DNA of 64,000 nt. It comes from Thiotrichaceae bacterium. Its GTDB lineage: Bacteria > Pseudomonadota > Gammaproteobacteria > Beggiatoales > Beggiatoaceae. Where the stretch lies: assembly GCA_026991885.1 (NCBI GenBank), contig JALXAQ010000238.1, forward strand, positions 36,232 through 100,231, read 5' to 3'. Below the pieces are notes generated by a model. That model worked only from the letters and a program-made list of their open reading frames with translations. It was not told the DNA's origin and did no database searches. Positions 37,865-46,768 of the stretch are shown here, one piece after another; positions within the stretch are counted from its first letter, which is position 1; every line of letters starts with the position of its first letter. A program made the position numbers and the translations under genes.

Positions 37865-38779
37865 ATGGTTGCTGTTAACTTCTCACAAGTGCATAAGCAC
37901 TATGGCAATTTACAAGCCCTCCGTGGTGTCGATTTTGAAATACCCAAGGGCAGTTTTTTTGGTTTACTTGGACCAAACGGAGCGGGAAAATCCACATTAA
38001 TCAATATCATGGCAGGATTAATCCGTGCCACCCAAGGCAATGTGCGTATTTTGGGTTATGATGTACGCCATCAGTGGCGACAGGCACGACACACTTTGGG
38101 CGTTGTTCCCCAAGAATTAGCTATTGATCCGTTTTTCACTGTCAGAGAAATACTCCGACTACAATCAGGCTATTTTGGACATGGGCGAGAAAATCAAGCC
38201 TGGCTCGATGAATTACTAGAGACGCTCAGCCTCAGCGATAAAGCGAATACTAATTCGCAACAACTCTCTGGCGGCATGAAGCGGCGGGTATTGATTGCCC
38301 AAGCCCTTGTACATAAACCGCCTGTTGTCGTGCTAGATGAGCCGACGGCGGGGGTAGATGTCGAATTACGCAAAGCATTATGGTCATTTACCAAGCAGTT
38401 GCATCAAAACGGTCACACGATTATCTTGACGACGCATTATCTCGAAGAAGCCGAAAGTCTCTGTGATCAAATTGCCATTTTAAATCACGGACAATTAATT
38501 GCCCTCGACACTAAAAACGCCTTATTAGCGCGTTACCCTTACCGTTTATTACGCCTTAGTCTTAGCAATCATGATGTTATTTTACCGACGGCTTTGCAAG
38601 ACAAAGTGCAATCTTTTGTAAAAGGTGAATTAGTTTTACGCTTGCATCGTGACAATGATCAAATCGGTGCTATCTTAGAAAGTTTACGCGCTGCCAATAT
38701 TCAATTTGTTGATTTGCACACTGAAGAGCCGGGCTTAGAAGAAGTCTTTGTGAGTTTGACTAGTGGGGAGCAAACATGA
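37865..38779 (+). CDS. ABC-2 type exporter ATPase (YadG-like)
   Basis: A 304-residue ATPase. Walker A is GPNGAGKST, the signature LSGGMKRR and Walker B VVVLDEPTAGVD, followed by LTTHYLEEAESLCDQIAI and a C-terminal VFVSLTSGE. The pattern matches YadG-type ATPases that pair with a YadH permease. The ATG at 37865 (MVAVNFSQVHKHYG) is chosen. It overlaps the permease start by 4 nt. Confidence 0.92.
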   Translation: MVAVNFSQVHKHYGNLQALRGVDFEIPKGSFFGLLGPNGAGKSTLINIMAGLIRATQGNVRILGYDVRHQWRQARHTLGVVPQELAIDPFFTVREILRLQSGYFGHGRENQAWLDELLETLSLSDKANTNSQQLSGGMKRRVLIAQALVHKPPVVVLDEPTAGVDVELRKALWSFTKQLHQNGHTIILTTHYLEEAESLCDQIAILNHGQLIALDTKNALLARYPYRLLRLSLSNHDVILPTALQDKVQSFVKGELVLRLHRDNDQIGAILESLRAANIQFVDLHTEEPGLEEVFVSLTSGEQT

Positions 38780-39537
38780 ACTGGTACGGCTTATACACCC
38801 TATTTGGCAAAGAAGTCTGGCGTTTTTTAAAAGTAGGTGTTCAAACGATTCTTACGCCCGTCATCACAGTATTATTATATTTACTGGTATTTGCCTCGGT
38901 ACTATCAGAGCATGTCGAAGTCTATGAAGGTGTGAACTATACCGCTTTTTTGATACCCGGCTTGATTATGATGTCTATTATTCAAAATGCCTTTGCCAAT
39001 AGCTCCTCCAGCTTATTTCAATCGAAAATGACAGGTAGTCTCGTTTTTATGCTATTGCCACCATTATCAAGTTTAGAATTTTATCTCGCTTTTGTAGGTG
39101 CCGCCGTATTGCGAGGATTATTAGTCGGCTTGGGCGTGTGGATAGCAACCTGGTGGTTTGTTGAATTGCCGATTTACAATGTATGGGTATTATTTATTTT
39201 TTCCGTCTTAGGCAGTGCCGTTTTAGGCGCACTGGGGCTGATTGCCTCACAATCGGCAGAAAAATGGGATCATATTTCCGCCTTTCAGAACTTTCTCATT
39301 TTGCCTTTGACATTTTTAAGTGGCGTATTTTATCGAATAGACAGCTTGCCCGATTTTTGGGAAAAAGCATCTTATTACAATCCATTTTTTTACATGATTG
39401 ACGGATTTCGTTATGGCTTTTTTGGCGTATCGGAGATCAATATTACTCTCAGTTTGATGATTGTCAGCCTATTTTTATTTATTGTTAGTGCGTTTGGTTT
39501 GTGGTTATTGCACATAGGCTATAGAATTCGGCATTAA
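38776..39537 (+). CDS. ABC-2 type permease (YadH-like)
   Basis: A 253-residue permease with six TM segments. FLIPGLIMMSIIQNAFANSSSSLFQSK and PLTFLSGVFYRIDSLPDFW are ABC-2 signatures. It forms an exporter with the preceding ATPase; substrate unknown. Confidence 0.92.
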   Translation: MNWYGLYTLFGKEVWRFLKVGVQTILTPVITVLLYLLVFASVLSEHVEVYEGVNYTAFLIPGLIMMSIIQNAFANSSSSLFQSKMTGSLVFMLLPPLSSLEFYLAFVGAAVLRGLLVGLGVWIATWWFVELPIYNVWVLFIFSVLGSAVLGALGLIASQSAEKWDHISAFQNFLILPLTFLSGVFYRIDSLPDFWEKASYYNPFFYMIDGFRYGFFGVSEINITLSLMIVSLFLFIVSAFGLWLLHIGYRIRH

Positions 39538-39548
39538 GTTACTTAACC

Positions 39549-39568
39549 GTGCAAGGTACGCCTTGCAC
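39549..39568. repeat. GTGCAAGG-family palindrome (copy 3)
   Basis: gtgcaaggtacgccttgcac, in the opposite orientation to the copy at 20181-20200; it lies directly 3' of the ABC permease gene. Confidence 0.85.
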
Positions 39569-39645
39569 TCCTAAAATAGTAATTATGATTTCAATAAAAA
39601 TATTTAATTGGATAAGGTTGATTACCCCTAAAAGTGGAAATAGTC

Positions 39646-39817
39646 ATACCATTTAAAACCTTGAATCGCGGATTTTACGGATGACTCGGATTACACGGAT
39701 TAAAAAACATAAAAACACTTATTATCCTCACTTATTCTCACTTTTGACTTTGATGGGTTTAAATCCGCGCAATCCGTGTCATCCGTAAAATCCGCGATTC
39801 AAGGTTTTAAGTGGTAT
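39646..39817. repeat. Long inverted repeat with about 58-bp arms
   Basis: The left arm contains TTGAATCGCGGATTTTACGG and ends ...CACGGATTAAA; the right arm is its near-complete complement. It pairs over about 55 of 58 positions around a 53-nt spacer. It resembles dispersed ATCCGTGTAATCCG-type elements known from several environmental genomes; it carries no ORF. Confidence 0.9.
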
Positions 39818-39872
39818 AAGAATTTCAGCTCGAATGCACTAGTCTGCACTCAAACAGTTACTTAACCAATTT

Positions 39873-40061
39873 ATGGTACAAGCTTCGCTTGAAAAGGCAC
39901 AGGCGATTATAGATCAAGAAAAAATAATACGCCTAAGTCAGGAAGATGCAAAAGTTTTTTTTAATGCGCTTGATAACCCACCAGCACCCAACGACAATTT
40001 GTTAGAAGCCGTTGCCGCTTACAAGGACTCTTCGCTGTATGCTCAGAATAGAAACACTTAG
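39873..40061 (+). pseudogene. TacA-like (DUF1778) antitoxin, N-terminally truncated
   Basis: 62 codons match only the C-terminal half of DUF1778 antitoxins: IIDQEKIIRLSQEDAKVFFN and ALDNPPAPNDNLLEA. The N-terminal ribbon-helix-helix is absent. A toxin fragment overlaps its 3' end. Probably decayed. Confidence 0.75.
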
Positions 40062-40113
40062 CAAAACACATAACCGCAAGCAATTCGATTGCGGAAACCC
40101 GTGCTGGCCTTAA
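40039..40113 (+). pseudogene. GNAT acetyltransferase toxin (TacT-like) N-terminal remnant
   Basis: 24 codons, RIETLSKTHNRKQFDCGNP, match the start of TacT-type toxins (usually HDRSxFDCGN). It then stops. It overlaps the antitoxin end in the order seen in intact TacAT modules. Confidence 0.75.
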
Positions 40114-40148
40114 AACTTTTTCTCCCATACATACACTAAGAAGAGCCT

Positions 40149-40709
40149 TTGATGATGTCCAAACAATTAGATAAGATTTTAGTCATAGACGTAGAAGCAA
40201 CCTGCTGGAAAGATAAAATCCCTCAAGGACAAAAAAATGAAATTATAGAAATCGGGATTTGTGTTTTAGACACAGCCAGCGGAGAAAGAGTTGCCAGCGA
40301 GAGTCTCCTTGTCAAACCCAACTCAGAAATCAGTGAATTTTGCACCGAATTAACGACACTGACTCAAGCGGAGATCGAAAAAAAAGGCATTTCTTTTAAA
40401 GAAGCCTGCAAAGTTTTAAGAAAGGAATATTTATCTCAACAATACACTTGGGCAAGTTATGGTGACTATGACAGAAGACAATTCGAGCGGGAATGTCAAG
40501 AAAAAAATGTTGGTTATCCTTTTGGCACAAGCCACATTAATATCAAAAATCTATTAGCACTCACCCAAAATTGGAAAAGAGAAGTCGGGATGGCAACTGC
40601 CTTGGAAAAATTAGATATTCCCTTAGAAGGCACCCATCACCGAGGCGTAGATGATGCTTGGAATATTGCGAATATTTTGGCTTGGCTTTTAAAAAGTCCA
40701 AGAATTTAA
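40149..40709 (+). CDS. DEDDh 3'-5' exonuclease (KapD/ERI-1-like)
   Basis: A 186-residue exonuclease-III-fold protein. Motif I is VIDVEATCW (DxE), motif II YGDYDRRQFERE (Asp), and motif III HHRGVDDAWN (HxxxxD). Metal ligands are complete. KapD/ERI-type enzymes trim RNA or DNA 3' ends. No neighbouring partner suggests a pathway. Confidence 0.88.
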   Translation: MMMSKQLDKILVIDVEATCWKDKIPQGQKNEIIEIGICVLDTASGERVASESLLVKPNSEISEFCTELTTLTQAEIEKKGISFKEACKVLRKEYLSQQYTWASYGDYDRRQFERECQEKNVGYPFGTSHINIKNLLALTQNWKREVGMATALEKLDIPLEGTHHRGVDDAWNIANILAWLLKSPRI

Positions 40710-40721
40710 AACAACAATTTC

Positions 40722-40757
40722 AGTTTAGAGGAGTCCAAGATTTATCTTGGACGTCCA
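40722..40757. repeat. GTCCAAG-family palindrome (extended)
   Basis: TTTCAGTTTAGAGGA precedes GTCCAAGATTTATCTTGGAC. The reverse complement matches 63540-63575 over the full extended unit. Confidence 0.9.
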
Positions 40758-40763
40758 ACCAAC

Positions 40764-42161
40764 CTATAGCTTCGCAAGAATGCCATCAACACTCGCCTTA
40801 GCATCCCCAAACAACATGCGCGTATTCTCCTTAAAGAACAGCGGATTAGCAACCCCAGCATAACCCGATGCCATACTGCGTTTCATCACAATCACAGTCT
40901 TAGCCTTCCAAACCTCTAAGACAGGCATACCAGCAATGGGACTATTAGGATCCTCTTGTGCCGCTGGATTGACTGTATCATTAGCACCAATCACCAACAC
41001 CACATCCGTCTCTGGAAAATCCTCATTAATTTCATCCATTTCCAAAACAATATCATACGGCACTTTCGCCTCTGCCAAAAGTACATTCATATGCCCCGGC
41101 AAACGACCAGCAACCGGATGAATGCCAAAACGCACACTGATACCCTTGTCGCGCAGCTTTTTAGTGATTTCAGAAACAGGGTGTTGCGCTTGAGCGACAG
41201 CCATACCATAACCGGGCACGATAATGACACTCTTAGCATCTTGGAACAACAGAGCCGTTTCTTCCACCGTCGTGCTAACAACCTCTTTGCCTGCGTCATC
41301 GGAGCCACCACCAACGGCACCAGCCTTTGTACCAAAGCCACCAGCGATAACGCTGAGAAAATTGCGGTTCATGGCACGGCACATGATGTAAGAAAGAATA
41401 GCACCGCTACTCCCCACCAGCGCACCCGTGATGATCAACAGATCGTTAGAAAGCATAAAACCCGTGGCGGCGGCTGCCCAACCCGAATAACTATTCAACA
41501 TCGACACCACCACTGGCATATCCGCACCGCCGATAGCCATGACCATGTGGACACCGAAAACTAAAGCGATGGCTGTCATAATGCTCAAGGGAATTAAACC
41601 AGCAGCAACGTTTTCAGCATTAATAAACTCAACACCAAACCAGATGCACGCCAACCCAAGACCTAAATTCAGAAAATGGCGTGCTGGCAAAAGCAAAGGC
41701 CTGCTACCAACAATACCTTGCAATTTACCAAAAGCGATCACAGAGCCCGTAAAAGTAATAGCCCCGATCAAAACGCCCAAATAGATTTCCACCTCATGAA
41801 TAGTTTTCTCAACCCCTTCAAAATGTGAAGCCGGATCGAGATAATTAGCGAAACCCACCAGCACGGCTGCCAAACCCACGAAACTATGCAACATGGCAAC
41901 CAGTTGAGGCATACCCGTCATTTCAACCCGAACTGCCACGACAGTACCAATGCTCGCACCAATGATCATGGCAACCGCGAGAACCTCATAACTCGTCACT
42001 TGGCTACCAAAAATCGTGGCAAAAACAGCGATCAACATGCCGATCATGCCATAAATATTACCACGACGGGCAGTCTCTTGATGACTCAACCCCCCTAAGC
42101 TCAGAATAAACAGGACACTAGCAACAATATAAGCCGCCGTCAATAAACCTTCATTCATCAT
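40764..42161 (-). CDS. pntB: NAD(P) transhydrogenase subunit beta
   Basis: About 465 residues. Nine TM helices (for example [38 protein letters not shown]) precede the NADP domain III with [39 protein letters not shown] and [14 protein letters not shown]. Together with PntA it uses the proton gradient to reduce NADP with NADH. Two starts, 42170 and 42161, each have an upstream GGAG; I cannot choose firmly. It follows pntA by about 20 nt. Confidence 0.95.
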   Translation of the reverse strand: MMNEGLLTAAYIVASVLFILSLGGLSHQETARRGNIYGMIGMLIAVFATIFGSQVTSYEVLAVAMIIGASIGTVVAVRVEMTGMPQLVAMLHSFVGLAAVLVGFANYLDPASHFEGVEKTIHEVEIYLGVLIGAITFTGSVIAFGKLQGIVGSRPLLLPARHFLNLGLGLACIWFGVEFINAENVAAGLIPLSIMTAIALVFGVHMVMAIGGADMPVVVSMLNSYSGWAAAATGFMLSNDLLIITGALVGSSGAILSYIMCRAMNRNFLSVIAGGFGTKAGAVGGGSDDAGKEVVSTTVEETALLFQDAKSVIIVPGYGMAVAQAQHPVSEITKKLRDKGISVRFGIHPVAGRLPGHMNVLLAEAKVPYDIVLEMDEINEDFPETDVVLVIGANDTVNPAAQEDPNSPIAGMPVLEVWKAKTVIVMKRSMASGYAGVANPLFFKENTRMLFGDAKASVDGILAKL

Positions 42162-42182
42162 GCTCTCCATTCTCCTGTTGAT

Positions 42183-43739
42183 TTATTTCTGAAACATCCG
42201 CAGCATACGCTGGGTGACAAGAAAACCGCCACTGATGTTAATCGTCGCAATCAAGATCGCCACAGCCGCCAAAATAGTGACAGTACTCATCATCTCCCCT
42301 GACACCTGTAACAATGCACCAAGGACAATGATACCACTAATAGCATTAGTCACACTCATCAAAGGCGTATGCAAAGCCGGCGTCACATTCCAGACCACTT
42401 GATAACCCACAAAACAGGCTAATACAAAAACGGTAAAATGAGCCAAAAAATCAGGGGGCGAAACTGAACCCAGCCCGGCTAACAAAACAGCCCCTATGAG
42501 CATAAACAAAGCACTGCCCCAACCCGTAGATTTCTTTTCTTCAGCTTTTGCCACCACGGCTGGTTTTTTCTGAGGCGCAATCGCCTGAACTTTGGGCTTG
42601 GGAGGTGGCCAAGTAATTTCACCGTCTTTTATAACAGTGGTACCCCGGATAACATCATCATCCATATCCACATTAATTTGGCCATTCTTTTCCTTGCATA
42701 AATCACTGAGCAAATGGCGCAGATTCGTACCATAAAGCTGACTGGACTGAGTCGGCAAACGGCTTGGCAGATCCATGTACCCAATCAAAGTGACACCCTG
42801 TTTGACCACCACCTTGCCCGGCTCAGTCAAAGCACAATTGCCCCCCTGCTCAGCCGCGAGATCCACTATCACACTACCATCACGCATAGATTCCACCATC
42901 TCTGCCGTGATCAGTTCGGGTGCTGGTTTGCCCGGTATCAAGGCAGTGGTAATGATTATATCCACTTCCATGGCTTGACGGGCAAACAAATCCATCTCAG
43001 CCTTGATAAATTCTGGACTCATCACCTTAGCATAACCACCCTCACCACTGCTTTCTTCCTCAAAGACCAATTCTAAGAATTCCGCCCCCATACTCTCGAC
43101 TTGTTCTTTGACCTCTGGACGAGTATCAAAAGCCCGTACAATCGCCCCCAAACCATTAGCAGCACCGACCGCCGCTAAGCCAGCGACACCGGCACCAATA
43201 ACCATCACCTTAGCCGGCGGCACTTTACCAGCCGCAGTGATTTGGCCAGTGAAAAAGCGCCCAAAATGACTGGCAGCCTCTACCACAGCACGATAACCTG
43301 CGATATTGGCCATAGAACTCAAAGCATCCAGCTTTTGCGCTCGGGATATCCGAGGCACACTATCCATGGCCAGCACCGTCGCTTTGCGAGCCGCCAGTTT
43401 CTCCATAAGTTCTGGGTTTTGAGCTGGCCAAATAAAACTGATGAGACAACCGCCTTCTTGCAAAAGTTCTGCCTCATGTACACCAAGAGTCGGATGTATT
43501 TCAGGCGCACGGACTTTCAAGATAATGTCTGATCCTGCCCACAACGCTTTGGTGTCCTCTACAATCTCGACCCCCTCTTCTTTGTAGGCTTCATCAGAAA
43601 AATGGGCATTGTTCCCCGCCCCAGCTTCGAGCGCAACCGTAAAGCCCAGTTTCTGGAGCCACTCGGTTGTTTCTGGCGTCGCGGCAACACGTTTTTCCTC
43701 AGCATGAATTTCCTTGGGAATTCCTATCTTCAAGGACAT
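42183..43739 (-). CDS. pntA: NAD(P) transhydrogenase subunit alpha
   Basis: About 518 residues. It begins [20 protein letters not shown] (ATG 43739, with AGGAGG before it). Domain I has [21 protein letters not shown] and [16 protein letters not shown]. The C-terminus adds four TM helices ([20 protein letters not shown]). It is a fused PntA of the E. coli type. Divergent from dsrA across an 820-nt gap. Confidence 0.95.
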   Translation of the reverse strand: MSLKIGIPKEIHAEEKRVAATPETTEWLQKLGFTVALEAGAGNNAHFSDEAYKEEGVEIVEDTKALWAGSDIILKVRAPEIHPTLGVHEAELLQEGGCLISFIWPAQNPELMEKLAARKATVLAMDSVPRISRAQKLDALSSMANIAGYRAVVEAASHFGRFFTGQITAAGKVPPAKVMVIGAGVAGLAAVGAANGLGAIVRAFDTRPEVKEQVESMGAEFLELVFEEESSGEGGYAKVMSPEFIKAEMDLFARQAMEVDIIITTALIPGKPAPELITAEMVESMRDGSVIVDLAAEQGGNCALTEPGKVVVKQGVTLIGYMDLPSRLPTQSSQLYGTNLRHLLSDLCKEKNGQINVDMDDDVIRGTTVIKDGEITWPPPKPKVQAIAPQKKPAVVAKAEEKKSTGWGSALFMLIGAVLLAGLGSVSPPDFLAHFTVFVLACFVGYQVVWNVTPALHTPLMSVTNAISGIIVLGALLQVSGEMMSTVTILAAVAILIATINISGGFLVTQRMLRMFQK

Positions 43740-44561
43740 ATTTCCTCCTGTCACGATTCAAAAAATTTTTTATCAGTTTATAAATGGAATTAAATTCCTA
43801 TCTAAATTGTAACATTTTTTCGGCTAGTCGGAAGTCTAGTTTACTCCTAGTGATTTCGATTTTTCTGATAGGCTAGTGTGTATAGGTCTAGTGAGGAATC
43901 AATAAAAGTAAATGTTATTAATAATAATGATGAGAACATATACAAAATGGTTAAGAATGCTACATTCTAAACTTGATGCCTTGGCTCATCAAGAACCAAG
44001 CGGGAAATGTTTTTTTCGTCACCTAAAGGAATGAAATTATCATTTGCTTTTTGTTATAGTAACCATTTATAATCGACGCTCGAAGTGTAAGGCTTTCACT
44101 ATTACCACTACTTGGAGTACTCAGTATTGTGCTAGACAGAGGACATTTATTTTTCCAAATTGATAATAATATTTTATACATTAAAAAAAATGGGGTTGTA
44201 ATAGTATAGTAAAATACTATAGTATTATCCCTCCAAATAACAAAAAATTCGTTTCCAAGAAATGAAATCAATCACTTATGAGTTATTTGGGACTTCATCT
44301 GTCAAAAAATGGCTTGACTAGGAATAATAAAATTATTATTTTATGGAATGCTAATTCACAAAGAGATGGATGATGCACTGTTCAAATACAGACCAATTAT
44401 AAATTGATTCAATCAATCAATCAATCAATTAGATGGGTAGTCACAGTCTTTTGGTTTTGGCCAAAATGCGACGTGCAGCAATACTGTCTCATGCTGTCGT
44501 GACTGAACTAATAATATATAGATAGGTGAAAAAATTCCTCAAACCAAAGGAGCTTGTACAC
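43740..44561. other. AT-rich 820-nt intergenic region upstream of dsrA and pntA
   Basis: No convincing gene. It must hold the divergent promoters of pntAB and the dsr cluster. Visible features are AT-rich tracts and an ATCA microrepeat (CAAT repeated six times at about 44405-44430). The minus-strand frame at 44023-44271 has unusual composition and no family features. Confidence 0.6.
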
Positions 44562-45166
44562 ATGAGTAAAGCAATGCACGATACTCCAATGCTCGATCAA
44601 CTGGAGAGTGGCCCTTGGCCTAGTTTTGTGACAGGACTCAAACGTCTTGCCAATGATGAAGGTAAGCCGTATCAAAACATGATGATTGATCTCTTAGGTC
44701 AATTAGAACATTCTTATAAAACCCGTAAAGGCTACTGGAAAGGTGGCACGGTGGGTGTTATAGGCTATGGTGGTGGCATTATCCCACGCTTTTCTGAAGT
44801 GGGTGCTCAATATCCTGACTCCAAAGAATTCCATACCTTGCGTATCCAACCGCCAGCGGGTATGCATTATGATAGCAAAATCATGCGTCAATTGTGTGAT
44901 ATTTGGGAAAAACATGGATCGGGCTTGGTCGCCTTTCATGGACAAAGTGGCGATATCATGTTCCAAGGTGCCACGACCGATAAAGTTCAAGAGGCTTTTG
45001 ATGATTTCAATGAAATCGGTTTTGACTTAGGTGGTGCTGGACCGGCTGTACGGACGGGGATGTCTTGTGTGGGTGCTGCCCGTTGCGAACAGTCTTGCGC
45101 CAATGAGCAAAAAGTTCTCCGCCTGTTGGTGAATAATTTCTTGGATGATATGCATCGTCCTGCCCT
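44562..45166 (+). CDS. dsrA: Reverse dissimilatory sulfite reductase alpha subunit, exon 1
   Basis: Codons 1-201 and two bases of codon 202. The ATG at 44562 follows AAAGGAG; an upstream GTG at 44526 is in frame but less likely. It contains GGTVGVIGYGGGIIPRF and the first half of the siroheme-[4Fe-4S] ligand set, CVGAARC with a further Cys at 179. It ends at MHRPA plus CT. Reading on into the intron gives a TAG at 45174, so an unspliced message makes a truncated protein lacking the second Cys pair. DsrAB oxidises persulfide sulfur delivered by DsrC to sulfite. Joined to exon 2 it gives 418 residues, the normal DsrA size. Confidence 0.95.
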
Positions 45167-45979
45167 TAGTGTATAGGGGTCCTCAATAGTAATATTGAGG
45201 TAATAAACTGCTCTAATTGCTGGAAAACCCTTAGAGCCATTGGCACTACAGCATAGCCGGTAACGGCAAGTGCGAATGTTTGAAAAGACAATGGATTTGG
45301 GCAATCAGCAGCTAAGCTTTCATTGTATAGATATGATCAAAACGAAATATGTTGAACAATTAGCTCGGGCTAGTAGAAATAGGCGCGTTTTCTGCCGAAA
45401 GTAGACGAAAACAAGCCCATTGTTTATCAGAGCTTCACAAAGATTGTGATGGACCTTATGCTCAACATGTTTTTAAGGTGACTCGAGGATCGGCTCATCC
45501 AAATTGGAGAGACGATAAAGAGGGCTATGAGGAATATAAATCAAAGGTATATTCTGAGACCCAAAAGTGGGATTTGCACTCTTTAGAAGGTGCCGATATG
45601 CACGGATTATGTGGAACACCGGCAGCTACTCAGTTAGACCATAAGCTCTCTATATATTATGGATATTTTCATAATATAGAGCCTAAGATTGTGGGACATA
45701 TCTGTAATTTACAATTTGTGAGTTGGAAAGAGAATAGAGCCAAAGGAACAAAGTGTTCTATATCTTTGAGCCAATTGGTCGCAAAGATCGAAAAATACAA
45801 TGAAGCCAGTCCAACGACTATTCCGAAAGGAAGTAGGATTCAAGCGAATCCGAAACGGGCAGCATCCTTTATTAGTGATAACTGAAAAGGATGAAGATAT
45901 AGTCTGGTCTCATACGAAAGTATGAGCGAGTATCAATACTCGGTGATAAAATAATAGCGAATTATCACAAACATAAACG
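45167..45979 (+). ncRNA. Group I self-splicing intron in dsrA (813 nt)
   Basis: P1: exon CCCU plus intron U pairs with AGGGG (45175-45179), giving a U.G pair exactly at the 5' splice site. P2: perfect 8-bp hairpin 45181-45200 with a 4-nt loop. P element AATTGCTGG (45215-45223) and Q CAATCAGCAGCT (45302-45313) form P4 (TGCTG/CAGCA). R GTCCAACGACTA (45809-45820) and S AAGATATAGTCT (45894-45905) form P7 (GACTAT/ATAGTC). P8 is at 45836-45851; P9-region hairpins lie at 45909-45926 and 45928-45941. The last intron base is G (45979). Splicing yields CGT CCT GCC CTA CCT TAC, restoring HRPALPYK. The endonuclease ORF occupies the region between Q and R. P3 and the J regions were not traced. Confidence 0.95.
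45478..45885 (+). CDS. Intron-encoded HNH homing endonuclease
   Basis: 135 residues from GTG 45478; the frame is open upstream to about 45375 (including KDCDGPYAQHVFKV), so a longer form from a non-ATG start is possible. The HNH core is QLDHKLSIYYGYFHN, then IVGHICNLQFVSWKENRAKG, matching phage-type HNH homing enzymes that cleave intronless alleles. A Cys near the start of the core (GLCGTPA) may bind structural zinc. The 3' end of the ORF overlaps the R/P7 and P8 elements, so coding and ribozyme functions share bases. It is not in frame with the dsrA exons. Confidence 0.88.
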   Translation: MTRGSAHPNWRDDKEGYEEYKSKVYSETQKWDLHSLEGADMHGLCGTPAATQLDHKLSIYYGYFHNIEPKIVGHICNLQFVSWKENRAKGTKCSISLSQLVAKIEKYNEASPTTIPKGSRIQANPKRAASFISDN

Positions 45980-46631
45980 ACCTTACAAATTTAAATTTAA
46001 AGTATCCGGTTGCCCCAACGATTGCATGAACTCAATCGAACGGGCGGATATGGCCATCATTGGCACTTGGCGCGACGACATGAAAGTCGATCAAAACGAA
46101 GTCAAGGCCTTTGTTCAAGAAAAAGGGCGCAAATATGTGGTTGACAACGTGGTGAGTCGTTGCCCAACCCAAGCCTTGTCGCTCAATGATGACGATACCT
46201 TAGCGGTTGATAACCGCAACTGTGTACGTTGTATGCACTGCATTAACGTAATGACCAAAGCATTGTCCGTCGGTGATGACAAGGGCGTGACGATTCTGAT
46301 GGGTGGTAAGCGTACCCTGAAGATTGGCGATTTGATGGGTACCGTGATTGTACCCTTTATGAAACTGGAGACAGAGGAAGACTACGAGAAATTAACGGAA
46401 CTGGCTGAAAACGTCATTGACTTTTTCGCAGAAAATGCTTTAGAGCATGAGCGGACAGGGGAAATGATTGAACGTATTGGGTTGGCCAACTTCCTTGAAG
46501 GAATTGGTATAGAGGTTGATCCCAATATGCTGTCTGAACCTCGTCAATCTTCCTACGTCAGGATGGATACTTGGGATGAGGAAGCCCAAAAGTGGTTTGA
46601 TCGTAAAGCCGAAGAAAAAATGGCGGCTTAA
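45980..46631 (+). CDS. dsrA: Reverse dissimilatory sulfite reductase alpha subunit, exon 2
   Basis: The first base (A, 45980) completes the Leu codon; the sequence continues PYKFKFKVSGCPNDCMNSIERADMA. CPNDC is the second half of the siroheme-[4Fe-4S] ligand set. The ferredoxin-like domain follows (VVSRCPTQALSL, CVRCMHCINVMTKAL), and the end is KWFDRKAEEKMAA. An ATG at 46026 would be an artefactual start: the conserved coding sequence extends 5' of it to the splice site. Confidence 0.95.
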
Positions 46632-46638
46632 ATCCGCT

Positions 46639-46667
46639 TAGCCCCCCTTTTTTTATCAAAGGGGCTA
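46639..46667. repeat. TAGCCCC hairpin between dsrA and dsrB
   Basis: Arms TAGCCCC / GGGGCTA surround a T-rich loop region. It resembles a common intergenic CCCCCTTT...AAAGGGGG repeat and may act as an attenuator or processing site in the dsr message. Confidence 0.7.
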
Positions 46668-46768
46668 GCATAATGCCTTATCTTTATTGTAAAATAATGT
46701 CAAGTCAACTTTTGCTAGGCTTTATTTATCAATATATTATAATATTCTACTATTTTAGGAGGTTATTT

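Larger units (their letters stand above)
39538..39872. other. 335-nt intergenic region with two inverted repeats
   Basis: It holds a GTGCAAGG palindrome (39549-39568) and a long inverted repeat (39646-39817). No gene was identified. Confidence 0.8.

Noticed and set aside
37865..39537. ABC-2 genes as the missing MlaF/MlaE
   Set aside because: The ATPase and permease have YadG/YadH-type motifs, and the permease is not of the MlaE family; order relative to mlaD is also wrong.
44023..44271. 82-codon minus-strand frame upstream of dsrA
   Set aside because: AT-rich composition, no ribosome-binding site or recognisable motif; lies in the promoter region.
45167..45979. Group II intron
   Set aside because: No GUGYG 5' end, no domain V hairpin or reverse transcriptase; the boundary choice ending in AC would give ALTYK in place of the conserved ALPYK.
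45167..45979. Intein
   Set aside because: Stop codons interrupt the exon frame and the endonuclease ORF is not in frame with either exon; no splicing-domain blocks.
44526..46631. dsrA read as two separate genes or a frameshifted pseudogene
   Set aside because: The two parts are both highly conserved and the 813-nt gap has a full set of group I core elements. Splicing restores frame, length and the conserved junction.
46026..46631. Independent start of a ferredoxin-domain protein at ATG 46026
   Set aside because: Conserved DsrA sequence (YKFKFKVSGCPNDC) continues in frame upstream of this ATG to the splice site.
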